Assembly: GCF_000577895.1 (NCBI RefSeq)
Contig: NZ_HG917868.1
Location: 2,108,001-2,172,000, forward strand
Length of the DNA: 64,000 bases
Source: Clostridium bornimense
GTDB taxonomy: Bacteria; Bacillota; Clostridia; Clostridiales; Clostridiaceae
Direction: 5' to 3'
Shown piece after piece: positions 49,356 through 57,902 of the stretch. The notes under the pieces are model-generated. The model ran no database searches. It saw nothing but the letters and a program-made list of their open reading frames with translations, and was not told the DNA's origin. The translations under genes were made by a program, and so were the position numbers. The first letter of the stretch is position 1, and every line of letters starts with the position of its first letter.

Positions 49356-49398
49356 AAAGACTATTTAACAAAATTCAATTTATCGTTAAATAGTCTTT
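49356..49398 (-). terminator. second hairpin, downstream of the 146-aa gene
   Basis: AAAGACTATTTAAC and GTTAAATAGTCTTT form a perfect 14-bp stem followed by TTTTC on the minus strand. It lies about 23 bp beyond another terminator hairpin (49421-49445). Two in a row may simply be a double terminator. Confidence 0.75.
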
Positions 49399-49420
49399 CT
49401 ATGTAATGCTAAAAATAAAA

Positions 49421-49445
49421 AGGATTCGTCTCAAGACGAAATCCT
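49421..49445 (-). terminator. rho-independent terminator after the 146-aa gene
   Basis: On the minus strand AGGATTTCGTCT pairs with AGACGAATCCT with one bulged base, followed by TTTTATTTTT. It begins about 24 bp past the stop at 49469. Confidence 0.8.
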
Positions 49446-49468
49446 CTTAAACTTTTGCCTATTCTCTA

Positions 49469-49909
49469 TTACTTTAACATACTAATAATGTCTTCTGCTT
49501 CTCTTTCTAATCTTCCTATAGCTGAAACCCAATCTATTTCAGTTTCATCATAAAGTTTTTTCACTGCTGCAAACCAATTAAAAACTCTATTTTCTATATC
49601 ATAACTTATTTCAAAAGATTTTTTTACATTTTCCATAAAAGTTTTTTCATCAGCTTCATAATTTCCATCACAAAGAGCTAATCCCATAAGCTCAAAATAT
49701 ACAATAACTTTATTTTCCTTTGAGCTATTTTTATATGTTGATATTACTTCATCATAATTTTTCTTACTTGGAGTATAATCTAATCCCAACTCCTCTTTAT
49801 ATTCTGCAATTAAATTTTCTTCTTCTGCATTAATATTTTCATCATTAATTATTTCAACTAAATCTAAAAATGATTTTTGTTCCTTTACTGATAATTTGCT
49901 TAAAAACAT
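49469..49909 (-). CDS. hypothetical TerB-like / DjlA-N-like protein
   Basis: 146 aa, acidic and helical. MFLSKLSVKEQKSFLDLVEIINDENINAEEENLI and ELMGLALCDGNYEADEKTFM resemble the helix pairs of TerB and TerB-like co-chaperone N-terminal domains, which bind metal through acidic turns; DGNYEADE is the likely site. The function is unknown. It is a single-gene unit with its own terminator. Confidence 0.6.
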   Translation of the reverse strand: MFLSKLSVKEQKSFLDLVEIINDENINAEEENLIAEYKEELGLDYTPSKKNYDEVISTYKNSSKENKVIVYFELMGLALCDGNYEADEKTFMENVKKSFEISYDIENRVFNWFAAVKKLYDETEIDWVSAIGRLEREAEDIISMLK

Positions 49910-50000
49910 TTACATCCCACCATCCTTTTCTCTATATCCTCATATTAGCATACGTAATATTTCTATTCAATAAAACTTCTGTTAATATTCTGCAAATATA

Positions 50001-51047
50001 TTAAAAATAACTATTTACATCTTGATATATAACTTTTATTAAAACAGCTACAGGAACTGATAGTACCATTCCCATAAATCCAGCTACTTCTCCACCTATA
50101 TACAATACAATTACTATTAGTAAAGGATGCATATCTATAGAGTCTCCTGTAACTTTAGGTGAAATTATATTACTTTCTATCATTTGAATTATATATAATC
50201 CTACTAGTAAATATATAAAGTTTCCTCTTGAGCTAATAAGAGCTATTATTAATATAGGTATAGTTCCTATTATAGGTCCAAAATATGGTATTATGTTTAA
50301 TATTCCATTTATTATTGATAAAATCAATGGAAATTTTATTTTAAATCCTACTAATAATATAAAAGTTAATACGACAACTACTAATGATAAAATTAATTGA
50401 CTACTAATATATTTTGTAAGACTTACATCTATATCTTTAGCTATCTTTTTAAAAAAACCTCTATATCTTATTGGAACTAGAACCATAGTTCTATTGAACA
50501 TCTTTTTTCCTTCACTTAAAAAATAATAAACAGCAACAGGAATTACTGTCAATTCTATAAAATATGAAGTTATTTTCACAACACTATCTATGATTTTCTC
50601 ACTAAATAAAAGTACATATTGTTGGGCCTTTATATATCCTTTATCTACTATATTACCAATGAACTTATTTTTATGTATGTCATCAAAAGAAGTCACAATT
50701 TTTTCCATAGTACCTTCTATAGAGTAAAGTGCCTCTCTTAAATTACTTGCTTCCCTAATGACCTCAGGTATAAAAAAACCTAATGTTATTGCAAAAATTC
50801 CTATTAAAGTACCTACTATTATCATTGATGCTAGTTTTTTATTTAATCCTTTATTATTTAAATACTCTACAGATGGCTTTAGAAGATAAGCCAAGAAGAA
50901 AGATATTACTGCAATTTCGCATAAACTTCTAATTATTTTTATTTTGAAACAAAGATATAAAATAAAAATAGTGGCTACAATAATTAATACTCTTTTTGCA
51001 ATTTTAAATATTTCTCTTTTCCTTCCTGTCAATGGTAATACAGTCAT
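50001..51047 (-). CDS. AI-2E family transporter / permease (PerM, YtvI type)
   Basis: 348 aa from ATG 51047, preceded by GGTGGTGA; GTG 51059 is the frame's outer start. About eight membrane segments in the family arrangement, with a long loop near residues 100-160 and the signature PYFGPIIGTIPILIIAL. The family includes exporters of autoinducer-2 and Na+/H+ exchangers; the substrate is unknown here. The start overlaps the PRC-barrel gene by about 40 bp, so they are co-translated. Confidence 0.85.
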   Translation of the reverse strand: MTVLPLTGRKREIFKIAKRVLIIVATIFILYLCFKIKIIRSLCEIAVISFFLAYLLKPSVEYLNNKGLNKKLASMIIVGTLIGIFAITLGFFIPEVIREASNLREALYSIEGTMEKIVTSFDDIHKNKFIGNIVDKGYIKAQQYVLLFSEKIIDSVVKITSYFIELTVIPVAVYYFLSEGKKMFNRTMVLVPIRYRGFFKKIAKDIDVSLTKYISSQLILSLVVVVLTFILLVGFKIKFPLILSIINGILNIIPYFGPIIGTIPILIIALISSRGNFIYLLVGLYIIQMIESNIISPKVTGDSIDMHPLLIVIVLYIGGEVAGFMGMVLSVPVAVLIKVIYQDVNSYF

Positions 51048-51519
51048 TAAACTCACCACCTTTTCTTATAAAAACCATATCAACTCTAGGCTTATATATA
51101 CATTGTTCCTCCCCAATAAAAATTTCATAAGGTAATACTATTCTCTTTCCTTCTATAAAATTTCGAATTATTCCCGTAGATATTACTACTCCCAAGATAT
51201 TAAACTCTATCTCATCTATATAAATATCTTCTATGATACCTAATATAAAATTTCTATCATCTACTACTTCTTTAAACTTTATTTCTCTAAACAATACCCC
51301 TTCTATATCTACCACTTTATTTACTATGATACTATCACCTATAGCTAATATATCTTCTATGCAAGCCATAACCTTCTTATTTTTCATTCCATTACTTTTT
51401 ATATATAAACCAATTACTTTATTTTCCTTAAACGATAACACTAAATCCCAAACTGATCCTATGTATTTTCCTTTTAAATTGTATACTCTCAAATTTTGAA
51501 GATCATTAATACTATACAT
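51004..51519 (-). CDS. PRC-barrel domain protein
   Basis: 171 aa. The N-terminal PRC-barrel reads LQNLRVYNLKGKYIGSVWDLVLSF and a second, weaker repeat starts near FILGIIEDIYIDEIEFNI. PRC-barrels bind RNA or protein partners in several pathways. It overlaps the AI-2E permease start and may work with it at the membrane. AAGGTGATGAATT precedes ATG 51519. I can offer no specific role. Confidence 0.75.
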   Translation of the reverse strand: MYSINDLQNLRVYNLKGKYIGSVWDLVLSFKENKVIGLYIKSNGMKNKKVMACIEDILAIGDSIIVNKVVDIEGVLFREIKFKEVVDDRNFILGIIEDIYIDEIEFNILGVVISTGIIRNFIEGKRIVLPYEIFIGEEQCIYKPRVDMVFIRKGGEFNDCITIDRKEKRNI

Positions 51520-51571
51520 AATTCATCACCTTATGATTATGATATCCAAAACTATTAAAAATATCATATAT

Positions 51572-51824
51572 TTAATTCACATTTCACAATTCGTAATTTA
51601 GGTGAAAATTCCTCTTGTGGATGAATATATTCAAAGCTTCATGAAAGTGCAACTTTCATGAGCCCTCTGTATTGACTTTTATATCAACTATAATCCAAAT
51701 AAGAAACATAGTCCAACTTATAACATTTAACTTAACACTTAAAATTTCAGAAATTCTGCAAGAATTTCATCTATACCTGTGCCTTGTGCCCTCATACTTG
51801 TGCCTTTACATACCCTGCACCCTA
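51572..51824. repeat. intergenic repeat family member 9 (mixed ends)
   Basis: The 51520-51884 gap has no gene. The left end is TTCACAATT-type (TTAATTCACATTTCACAATT) and the right end is GTGCC-type (CTGTGCCTTGTGCCCTC at about 51777). The interior has the CATGAAAGT/ACTTTCATG hairpin at 51640-51660 and the GACTTTTATATCAACTATAA module, closely matching member 2 (10831-10998). It lies about 20 bp from the mnmA terminator. Confidence 0.82.
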
Positions 51825-51851
51825 TTTTTGCTCTATCAAGCTTACAAAAAA

Positions 51852-51877
51852 AGCTATCGTACTTTCGTACGACAGCT
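51852..51877 (-). terminator. rho-independent terminator after mnmA
   Basis: AGCTGTCGTAC and GTACGATAGCT form an 11-bp stem (one G-U) with a GAAA tetraloop, then TTTTTTT on the minus strand. It starts 8 bp past the mnmA stop. Confidence 0.92.
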
Positions 51878-51884
51878 CTATTTA

Positions 51885-52961
51885 CTATAAAATCTTATCT
51901 ATTACGCCACCACCGACAACATAATCATCTTTATAAAAAACAACTGATTGCCCTTTAGTAATAGCTCTAACTTTTTCTTTAAATACAACTTTAACTTTAT
52001 CATCCTCTAATGGATATATTGTAGCTGCTGTTGGTTTACCAGAATATCTTATCTTTGCTTCTACCTCTAAAGGTGCTTCAAGTTTATCTATAGATATTAA
52101 GTTTACTTCCTTAGCAAGAAGTTCTGTCTTAAATATATCTTCTTCACTACCAACTACAACAGTATTATTAAAAGGAACTATATCTGTAACGAATACTGGA
52201 GTTCCAAGAGCTAATCCTAACCCTTTTCTTTGACCTATTGTATAAAATACAATACCTTTATGTTTACCTAATTTATTTCCATCCTTATCAACGAAATACC
52301 CAGGTTTAATTTGATTTGGCTTTGCTCTCTTTATGAATTCACCATGATTATTATCTGGAATAAAGCATATTTCTTCGGAATCTTTCTTATTATGAACTGC
52401 TAATCCTATCTCTTTAGCAATTTCTCTTATTTCATCCTTTGTATACTCTCCACATGGCATTAAAGTATGTTTTAATTCATCTTGAGTAATACCATATAAA
52501 GCATAAGTTTGATCTTTTCTATCATCATCAGATCTAACTAAATAATGTCTTCCTTCTCTCTCTTCAATTTTTGCATAATGACCTGTTGCTACATAATCAC
52601 AACCTATTTCTCTTGCTTTTTGAAGAAAGTATTTAAATTTCATTACTTTATTACACATGACACATGGATTCGGAGTTCTTCCTTCCATATATTCATCAAT
52701 AAAATAATCTATAACTGAACTTTTGAATTTTTCTCTAAAATTTAAAACATAATAAGGTATTCCTAATTTTTGTGCTACACGTCTAGCATCATCAACAGCT
52801 GAAAGGGAGCAACAGCCCCCTTCCATACCTTCGTAATAATCATCATTTTGCCAAACTTGCATAGTAGCACCAATTACTTCATACCCTTGTTTCATAAGTA
52901 AATAAGCTGCAACGGAGGAATCTACTCCACCACTCATGCCTAGTAAAACCTTCTTTTTCAT
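51885..52961 (-). CDS. mnmA: tRNA-specific 2-thiouridylase MnmA
   Basis: 358 aa from ATG 52961, giving [16 protein letters not shown] with the PP-loop (SGGVDSS). The two catalytic cysteines are in [12 protein letters not shown] and [10 protein letters not shown]. It thiolates U34 of tRNA-Lys, Glu and Gln, taking sulfur from a cysteine desulfurase. It ends the iscR-iscS-iscU-mnmA run, which fits that supply. GGGAG precedes this start. Confidence 0.96.
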   Translation of the reverse strand: MKKKVLLGMSGGVDSSVAAYLLMKQGYEVIGATMQVWQNDDYYEGMEGGCCSLSAVDDARRVAQKLGIPYYVLNFREKFKSSVIDYFIDEYMEGRTPNPCVMCNKVMKFKYFLQKAREIGCDYVATGHYAKIEEREGRHYLVRSDDDRKDQTYALYGITQDELKHTLMPCGEYTKDEIREIAKEIGLAVHNKKDSEEICFIPDNNHGEFIKRAKPNQIKPGYFVDKDGNKLGKHKGIVFYTIGQRKGLGLALGTPVFVTDIVPFNNTVVVGSEEDIFKTELLAKEVNLISIDKLEAPLEVEAKIRYSGKPTAATIYPLEDDKVKVVFKEKVRAITKGQSVVFYKDDYVVGGGVIDKIL

Positions 52962-53004
52962 GCTTACTCCCATCTACTTTTCACAAAAGTTTATTTAATT
53001 TTTA

Positions 53005-53439
53005 CTACTCTCCATGAACTTCTTCATGTATATGTTCTGAATGTTCTTTAGTATCCCAAGCTTCTAAACCATGTTTAACTCTATAGTCATTTATTGCTTT
53101 ATGAATAGCTTCTTCTGCTAAAACTGAACAATGCATTTTTACTGGTGGAAGACCATCTAAAGCTTCAGCAACGGCCTTATTAGAAAGTTCCCAAGCTTCT
53201 TCTATTGTCTTTCCTTTTATAAGTTCAGTAGCCATTGATGAAGATGCTATAGCTGATCCACATCCAAAAGTTTTGAATTTAACATCTTTGATTATGTTAT
53301 CTTCAACATCTAAATATATTTTCATTATATCTCCACATTTTGGGTTTCCTACTTCACCAACACCACTGGCATTCTCTATTTCTCCAACATTTCTAGGGTT
53401 TTGGAAATGATCCATAACCTTATCAGAATAAGTCATCAT
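53005..53439 (-). CDS. iscU: Fe-S cluster assembly scaffold IscU (NifU-like)
   Basis: 144 aa from ATG 53439 behind AGGAGGAG; the frame extends to 53460. It begins MMTYSDKVMDHFQNPRNVGEIENA and has the three scaffold cysteines in GNPKCGD, FGCGSAIASSS and KMHCSVLAEEAI. It assembles clusters with sulfur from IscS. It overlaps the iscS end by about 17 bp, so translation is coupled. Confidence 0.95.
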   Translation of the reverse strand: MMTYSDKVMDHFQNPRNVGEIENASGVGEVGNPKCGDIMKIYLDVEDNIIKDVKFKTFGCGSAIASSSMATELIKGKTIEEAWELSNKAVAEALDGLPPVKMHCSVLAEEAIHKAINDYRVKHGLEAWDTKEHSEHIHEEVHGE

Positions 53440-54625
53440 AATTTTCTCCTCCTTTAACAAATGTCTCCCAGTATGGTGACATCTCTCTCAATCTATTTAC
53501 TATTTCACTTAATTTATCAATTACGTAATCAACTTGCTCTTCAGTATTAGATCTACCTAAACTTAATCTAACAGATCCATGCGCTATACCATGTGGTAAT
53601 CCAATTGCAAGTAATACATGTGATGGATCAAGAGATCCTGATGCACAAGCTGAACCTGTAGAAGCACATATTTTATTACTATCTAAAAGAAGTAACATAG
53701 CTTCTCCCTCAATACCTATAAATGAACAATTGACATTATTATATGATCTTTTTTCTCCAATAGGTCCATTTACTTTTGTATGAGGTATTCTTTCAACTAA
53801 ACCATTTAATAATCTATCTCTTAATGCGCCTATTCTCTTGCTTTCTTCTTCCATTTCTTTAACAGCAAGTTCAATAGCAACTCCCATACCTACTATTCCA
53901 GGTATATTTTCTGTAGTAGCTCTCTTACCTCTTTCTTGTCCTCCACCATGAATAAGGTTATCTATGCGAACACCCTTCTTGATGTATAAAGCTCCAACAC
54001 CTTTTGGACCATAAAACTTATGTGCTGCCATAGATAACATATCAATATTGTCATTAACAACATCTACTGGTATATGACCTACTGCTTGAACTCCATCACA
54101 GTGGAAATACACTTTCTTTTCTCTACAAATAGCACCAATTTCTTTAATAGGCTCTATAGCACCAATTTCATTATTAACATACATTACAGAAACTAAAATA
54201 GTAGTATCTTTTATAGCATTTCTTACATCCTCTGGATTTACTAACCCATCTTTATCTACTGGAAGATAAGTTACTTCAAACCCCTGCTTACTTAAATACT
54301 TAAAAGTATTCATAATAGCATGATGTTCTATAGTTGTAGTGATTATATGATTTCCTTTTTTTCTATTGGCAAAAGCTACACCTTTTATTGCCCAGTTGTC
54401 AGCTTCACAACCACCAGCAGTAAAATATATTTCTTCTGCCTTTGCATTTATAGCATTTGCAACTTTATCTCTAGCTTCATCTATTGCTTTTTTAGTATTT
54501 CTTGCTATTGAATACCATGATGAAGGATTTCCAAAATTCTCTTCAAAATATGGCATCATTGCATCTATGACTTCTTTTCTCGTTGGCGTAGTTGCTGAAT
54601 AATCCATGTAAATTACATCATTCAC
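53423..54625 (-). CDS. iscS: cysteine desulfurase IscS (NifS-like)
   Basis: About 400 aa from GTG 54625, 8 nt after GAGGAG; GTG 54634 is the other option. PLP-binding lysine is in MAAHKFYGPKGVGALYIKKG and the mobile catalytic cysteine in CASTGSACASGSLDPSHVL. It extracts sulfur from cysteine for IscU and MnmA. The neighbouring iscR, iscU and mnmA define its role in Fe-S and tRNA thiolation. Confidence 0.95.
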   Translation of the reverse strand: MNDVIYMDYSATTPTRKEVIDAMMPYFEENFGNPSSWYSIARNTKKAIDEARDKVANAINAKAEEIYFTAGGCEADNWAIKGVAFANRKKGNHIITTTIEHHAIMNTFKYLSKQGFEVTYLPVDKDGLVNPEDVRNAIKDTTILVSVMYVNNEIGAIEPIKEIGAICREKKVYFHCDGVQAVGHIPVDVVNDNIDMLSMAAHKFYGPKGVGALYIKKGVRIDNLIHGGGQERGKRATTENIPGIVGMGVAIELAVKEMEEESKRIGALRDRLLNGLVERIPHTKVNGPIGEKRSYNNVNCSFIGIEGEAMLLLLDSNKICASTGSACASGSLDPSHVLLAIGLPHGIAHGSVRLSLGRSNTEEQVDYVIDKLSEIVNRLREMSPYWETFVKGGENYDDLF

Positions 54626-54626
54626 T

Positions 54627-55058
54627 CTACTCACTCCTCTTCTCCATTAATTTTTTTGATTCATCTATCATGTCTTGTAACGTAACATTTTGAGTTACAT
54701 TATCTATTGAATTCTTAATTTTAGCCCATAAACTTCTTGTAGCACAACAGTCTAAGTTTGAACACTTAGATTCATCTTCTAGACATTCTGACACCTCAAT
54801 AGGTCCTTCTAAAACATCCATAATTTGAGCAACTGTTATATCTTTTGGTTCTCTAGCAAGCTTATATCCTCCTTGAGCACCTCTTATACTTATTATTAGC
54901 CCTGCTTTCCTAAGTGGTGCAAAAAGTTGTTCTAAATATGCTACAGTTATATTTTGCTTCTCTGATATACTTTTTATAGATACAGGTTCATCTCCATATT
55001 CAGTTGCTAAACAAAACATAGCCTTAACCCCATATCTGCCCTTTGTAGAAAGCTTCAC
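54627..55058 (-). CDS. iscR: Rrf2-family regulator, IscR-like
   Basis: 143 aa from GTG 55058, which has GGGGTG upstream and gives the family start KLSTKGRYGVKAMFCLA; the frame extends to 55118. The winged helix is followed by a loop CLEDESKCSNLDCC with at least three cysteines suited to a [2Fe-2S] cluster. CymR, the other clostridial Rrf2 protein, usually lacks this. It probably represses its own operon when clusters are plentiful. Spacing of the cysteines differs slightly from E. coli IscR. Confidence 0.88.
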   Translation of the reverse strand: MKLSTKGRYGVKAMFCLATEYGDEPVSIKSISEKQNITVAYLEQLFAPLRKAGLIISIRGAQGGYKLAREPKDITVAQIMDVLEGPIEVSECLEDESKCSNLDCCATRSLWAKIKNSIDNVTQNVTLQDMIDESKKLMEKRSE

Positions 55059-55162
55059 CTTTAACACCCCAGTTCTAACTTTTGAACTTATCTTATCAAA
55101 TCTGAGTAAAGTTGTCAACTTTAAAACTAAAAAAATCTGAGTATTTTAATCGGAAATATTAT

Positions 55163-55672
55163 CAGGGCACATGTAACATGGCACAGGGCACAAATAAGGT
55201 AAAAATTCCTCTTTACGAGGAATTTTATTATAATCCTGCGGCTGGCATGGAAATTTATTATATATACTATGTATTTATACATCAAATACATATATAAAAC
55301 TATTATAGTTAAGTGTTGTTAAATAAATCTACCTGTGCCATGTGCCCTGCACCTGTGATCTGAATTCTACCACTACTTAACTAGAACAGGTTTCAATATG
55401 AACTTTTACTATATCTCGATCTCACAAAGATATATCCTCAAGCTACATGAAAGTGCAACTTTCATTAGCCCCGTAAGACGGTATTATAAACTCAATTCTA
55501 ATTATGAAATAAGTCTTAATAATGAATTAAAGACACCACACTTATAATCTAAGAAATTCCGCAGGAATTTCATCCATACCTGTGCCTTGTGCCCTCATAC
55601 TTGTGCCTTGATGTTGTACACTGATAAGAATTTCCTCCATAATTGTGAATTGTAAACTGCGAATTGTGAATT
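55163..55672. repeat. intergenic repeat family member 10 (largest, composite, 510 bp)
   Basis: The 55059-55699 gap has no gene. It begins CAGGGCACATGTAACATGGC and ends in GAATTGTGAATT words. Modules in order: hairpin AAATTCCTC/GAGGAATTT (about 55206-55227), TTATAGTTAAGTGTTGTT (about 55303), 105 bp nearly identical to 29829-29934 (55371-55475) with the 55446-55466 hairpin, then the member-2 tail (TAATCTAAGAAATTCC to CTTGTGCC). It looks like two or three elements joined, and abuts the hom terminator. Confidence 0.85.
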
Positions 55673-55677
55673 AAAAA

Positions 55678-55697
55678 AAGAGGCTTTCGCCTCTTTC
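55678..55697 (-). terminator. rho-independent terminator after hom
   Basis: AAAGAGGC and GCCTCTTT stem with a GAAA loop (minus strand), followed by TTTTT. It begins 3 bp past the hom stop and runs directly into repeat member 10. Confidence 0.92.
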
Positions 55698-55699
55698 CC

Positions 55700-56995
55700 C
55701 TAATTAAAATTCTCTATTCTAATTATATTTTCTACCTTATACTTATCGCCTAAATTTTCAAAAGCCTCAATTGAATTTCTAATAGCCTCTTCCTTAGCCT
55801 TATGAGTAATGAAAATTATATCTGTCATTCCTTCTTTTCTATCTCCTCTTTGAATAAGTGATAAAATAGATATCTTATGAAGAGCAAATATACTTGATAT
55901 CTCTGCTAAAGTACCAGGTGTATCCAAAACATTCAATCTTAAATAATATTCTGATTCAACATCTTTCATATCCTTTAAGGCTTTTTTATTATTTTCTTCA
56001 AATAAATCTAATCCACTTGGTTCATTATTTAAATTCTTAGCAACAGCTATTATGTCTCCAACGACTGCTGATCCTGTAGGTAAATCTCCTGCACCTCTTC
56101 CATAGAACATTAAGTCTCCTACAGCATCACCTTTCAGCATGATTGCATTAAATGAATCATTTACATTAGCCAAAGGATGTTTTGCTGGTATCATTGTTGG
56201 ATGCACTCTTGCTTCAATTTTTCCGTCTACCTCAGAACCTATAGCTAGTAACTTAATTTTATATCCGAATTCTTTAGCTATTTCAATATCACCTTTTGAT
56301 ATTTTAGTTATTCCTTCTCTGTATATAGTATCAACAGGAACTTTCTTATTAAAACATAATGCTGTTAATATATCTAGTTTATATAATGTATCGAATCCTT
56401 CTATATCTGAAGTAGGATCTGCTTCTGCATACCCTTTCTCTTGAGCCCCTTTTAAAGCTTCTTCAAAAGAAAGACCTTTATCCTCCATCTCAGTTAATAT
56501 ATAATTTGTTGTTCCATTAATTATACCAATAACTTTTTCTATCTTATTACCTGTCAATGCTTCATTTATACCTTGTATTATAGGAATTCCACCAGCTACA
56601 GAAGCTTCATAATGTATATGAACTCCACCAACTTCTTTAGCCTTGTTAAAAACCTCAACTCCACATTTAGCCATTAGTAGCTTATTTGCTGTAACAACAT
56701 GTTTCTTCTTTTCAATAGCTCTTAAAATATAACTTTTAGCTGGTTCTTCTCCACCCATAAGCTCTACTACAATTGAAATTTCATCATCATTTAATATATC
56801 ATCAATATTAGTAGTTACTATATCCTCATCTACATCTACAGGTCTTGGCTTATTTTTATCTCTTACAAGAATTTTGCCTACTTCAATTTCATATCCGCTA
56901 CGTTTTTCTATAACCGCTTTATTTGCTGTTAATATTTTGTACACTCCAGAACCTACATTTCCTAGTCCTAATAAAGCTACTTTTAATTTTCCCAT
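55700..56995 (-). CDS. hom: homoserine dehydrogenase
   Basis: 431 aa. NAD(P) loop GLGNVGSGV near residue 10; catalytic and substrate block YEASVAGGIPIIQGINEALTGNKI and GYAEADPTSDIEGFDT; the C-terminal ACT domain (LRLNVLDTPGTLAEISSIF) is the usual threonine feedback site. It reduces aspartate semialdehyde to homoserine. It is the last gene of thrC-thrB-hom, 15 bp after thrB. Confidence 0.96.
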   Translation of the reverse strand: MGKLKVALLGLGNVGSGVYKILTANKAVIEKRSGYEIEVGKILVRDKNKPRPVDVDEDIVTTNIDDILNDDEISIVVELMGGEEPAKSYILRAIEKKKHVVTANKLLMAKCGVEVFNKAKEVGGVHIHYEASVAGGIPIIQGINEALTGNKIEKVIGIINGTTNYILTEMEDKGLSFEEALKGAQEKGYAEADPTSDIEGFDTLYKLDILTALCFNKKVPVDTIYREGITKISKGDIEIAKEFGYKIKLLAIGSEVDGKIEARVHPTMIPAKHPLANVNDSFNAIMLKGDAVGDLMFYGRGAGDLPTGSAVVGDIIAVAKNLNNEPSGLDLFEENNKKALKDMKDVESEYYLRLNVLDTPGTLAEISSIFALHKISILSLIQRGDRKEGMTDIIFITHKAKEEAIRNSIEAFENLGDKYKVENIIRIENFN

Positions 56996-57010
56996 ATATT
57001 TTCAGCCCCC

Positions 57011-57901
57011 TTATTTATAATTATTAATTTTTGCCCCATCTACTTCTAAATTTAGAACAGATATCTTCCATTTTCTCTTGCAATTATTTAAATACTCTTT
57101 TAATTTACCCTCTAATTCATTATTAGCTTTTTCATTTATTATCATAATTGTTGGGCCTGCTCCACTTAAAAACGATGTAATTGCTCCATTTTCTTTTGCA
57201 AAGTCTAAAATATCAAAGAAGTCTGGTATTAGTTTTCCCCTATAATTTTGATGAAACTTATCATTACAAGCAACTCTTATATTTTCCTTATTTCCCTTCG
57301 ATAAAGACATTGCTAAAAGTGCTGCTCTACTAACATTGTAAACTCCATCACTTAAAGATATATTCTTAGGTAATATACTTCTCGCTTCTTCTGTTGATAA
57401 TTCAATATCTGGACTTAGCGCAATAAATTGAAAAGATTCACTAGTTGTAAATTTTTCATAATACACCTTTTCATTTTCAATTACTGCAACAGTTATTCCA
57501 CCTAGCAAAGCTGGTACAATATTATCTGGATGATTTTCTATAGTTTTAGCTATCTTTAGCACTTTATCGTTATCTATTTCTATCCCTTTAATAGCGAACG
57601 CTCCAAGTATTCCCCCAATAATACAAGTAGCTGAACTTCCAAGTCCTCCTTTTAAAGGAATTCTTGAATCAAAAATAATTTTTATCCCCTTAACCTCTTC
57701 ATTTAATTCGCTTAAAGCTTTTTGAAAACTAACATAAAACAAATTGTTTTCATTTTTAAACTCTTCTAAACAACCTTCAATAACTAGGCCTTCTTCTATT
57801 TCCTCAATATAAAAATCATTGTACAAATCTAAAGCTAGTCCCAAGCAATCAAAGCCTGGCCCCAAGTTAGCACTAGTAGCTGGTACTGTAATCTTTATCA
57901 T
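57011..57901 (-). CDS. thrB: homoserine kinase
   Basis: 296 aa from ATG 57901 (TTAGGTGAG upstream). GHMP kinase: N-terminal KITVPATSANLGPGFDCLGLAL, ATP loop PLKGGLGSSATCI and the C-terminal motif FLSGAGPTIMII. It phosphorylates homoserine on the way to threonine. It sits between thrC and hom, almost touching thrC. Confidence 0.96.
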   Translation of the reverse strand: MIKITVPATSANLGPGFDCLGLALDLYNDFYIEEIEEGLVIEGCLEEFKNENNLFYVSFQKALSELNEEVKGIKIIFDSRIPLKGGLGSSATCIIGGILGAFAIKGIEIDNDKVLKIAKTIENHPDNIVPALLGGITVAVIENEKVYYEKFTTSESFQFIALSPDIELSTEEARSILPKNISLSDGVYNVSRAALLAMSLSKGNKENIRVACNDKFHQNYRGKLIPDFFDILDFAKENGAITSFLSGAGPTIMIINEKANNELEGKLKEYLNNCKRKWKISVLNLEVDGAKINNYK

Positions 57902-57902
57902 T

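Noticed and set aside
49356-49445. Small RNA between two hairpins
   Set aside because: The two stems are only about 23 bp apart and are better read as a double terminator.
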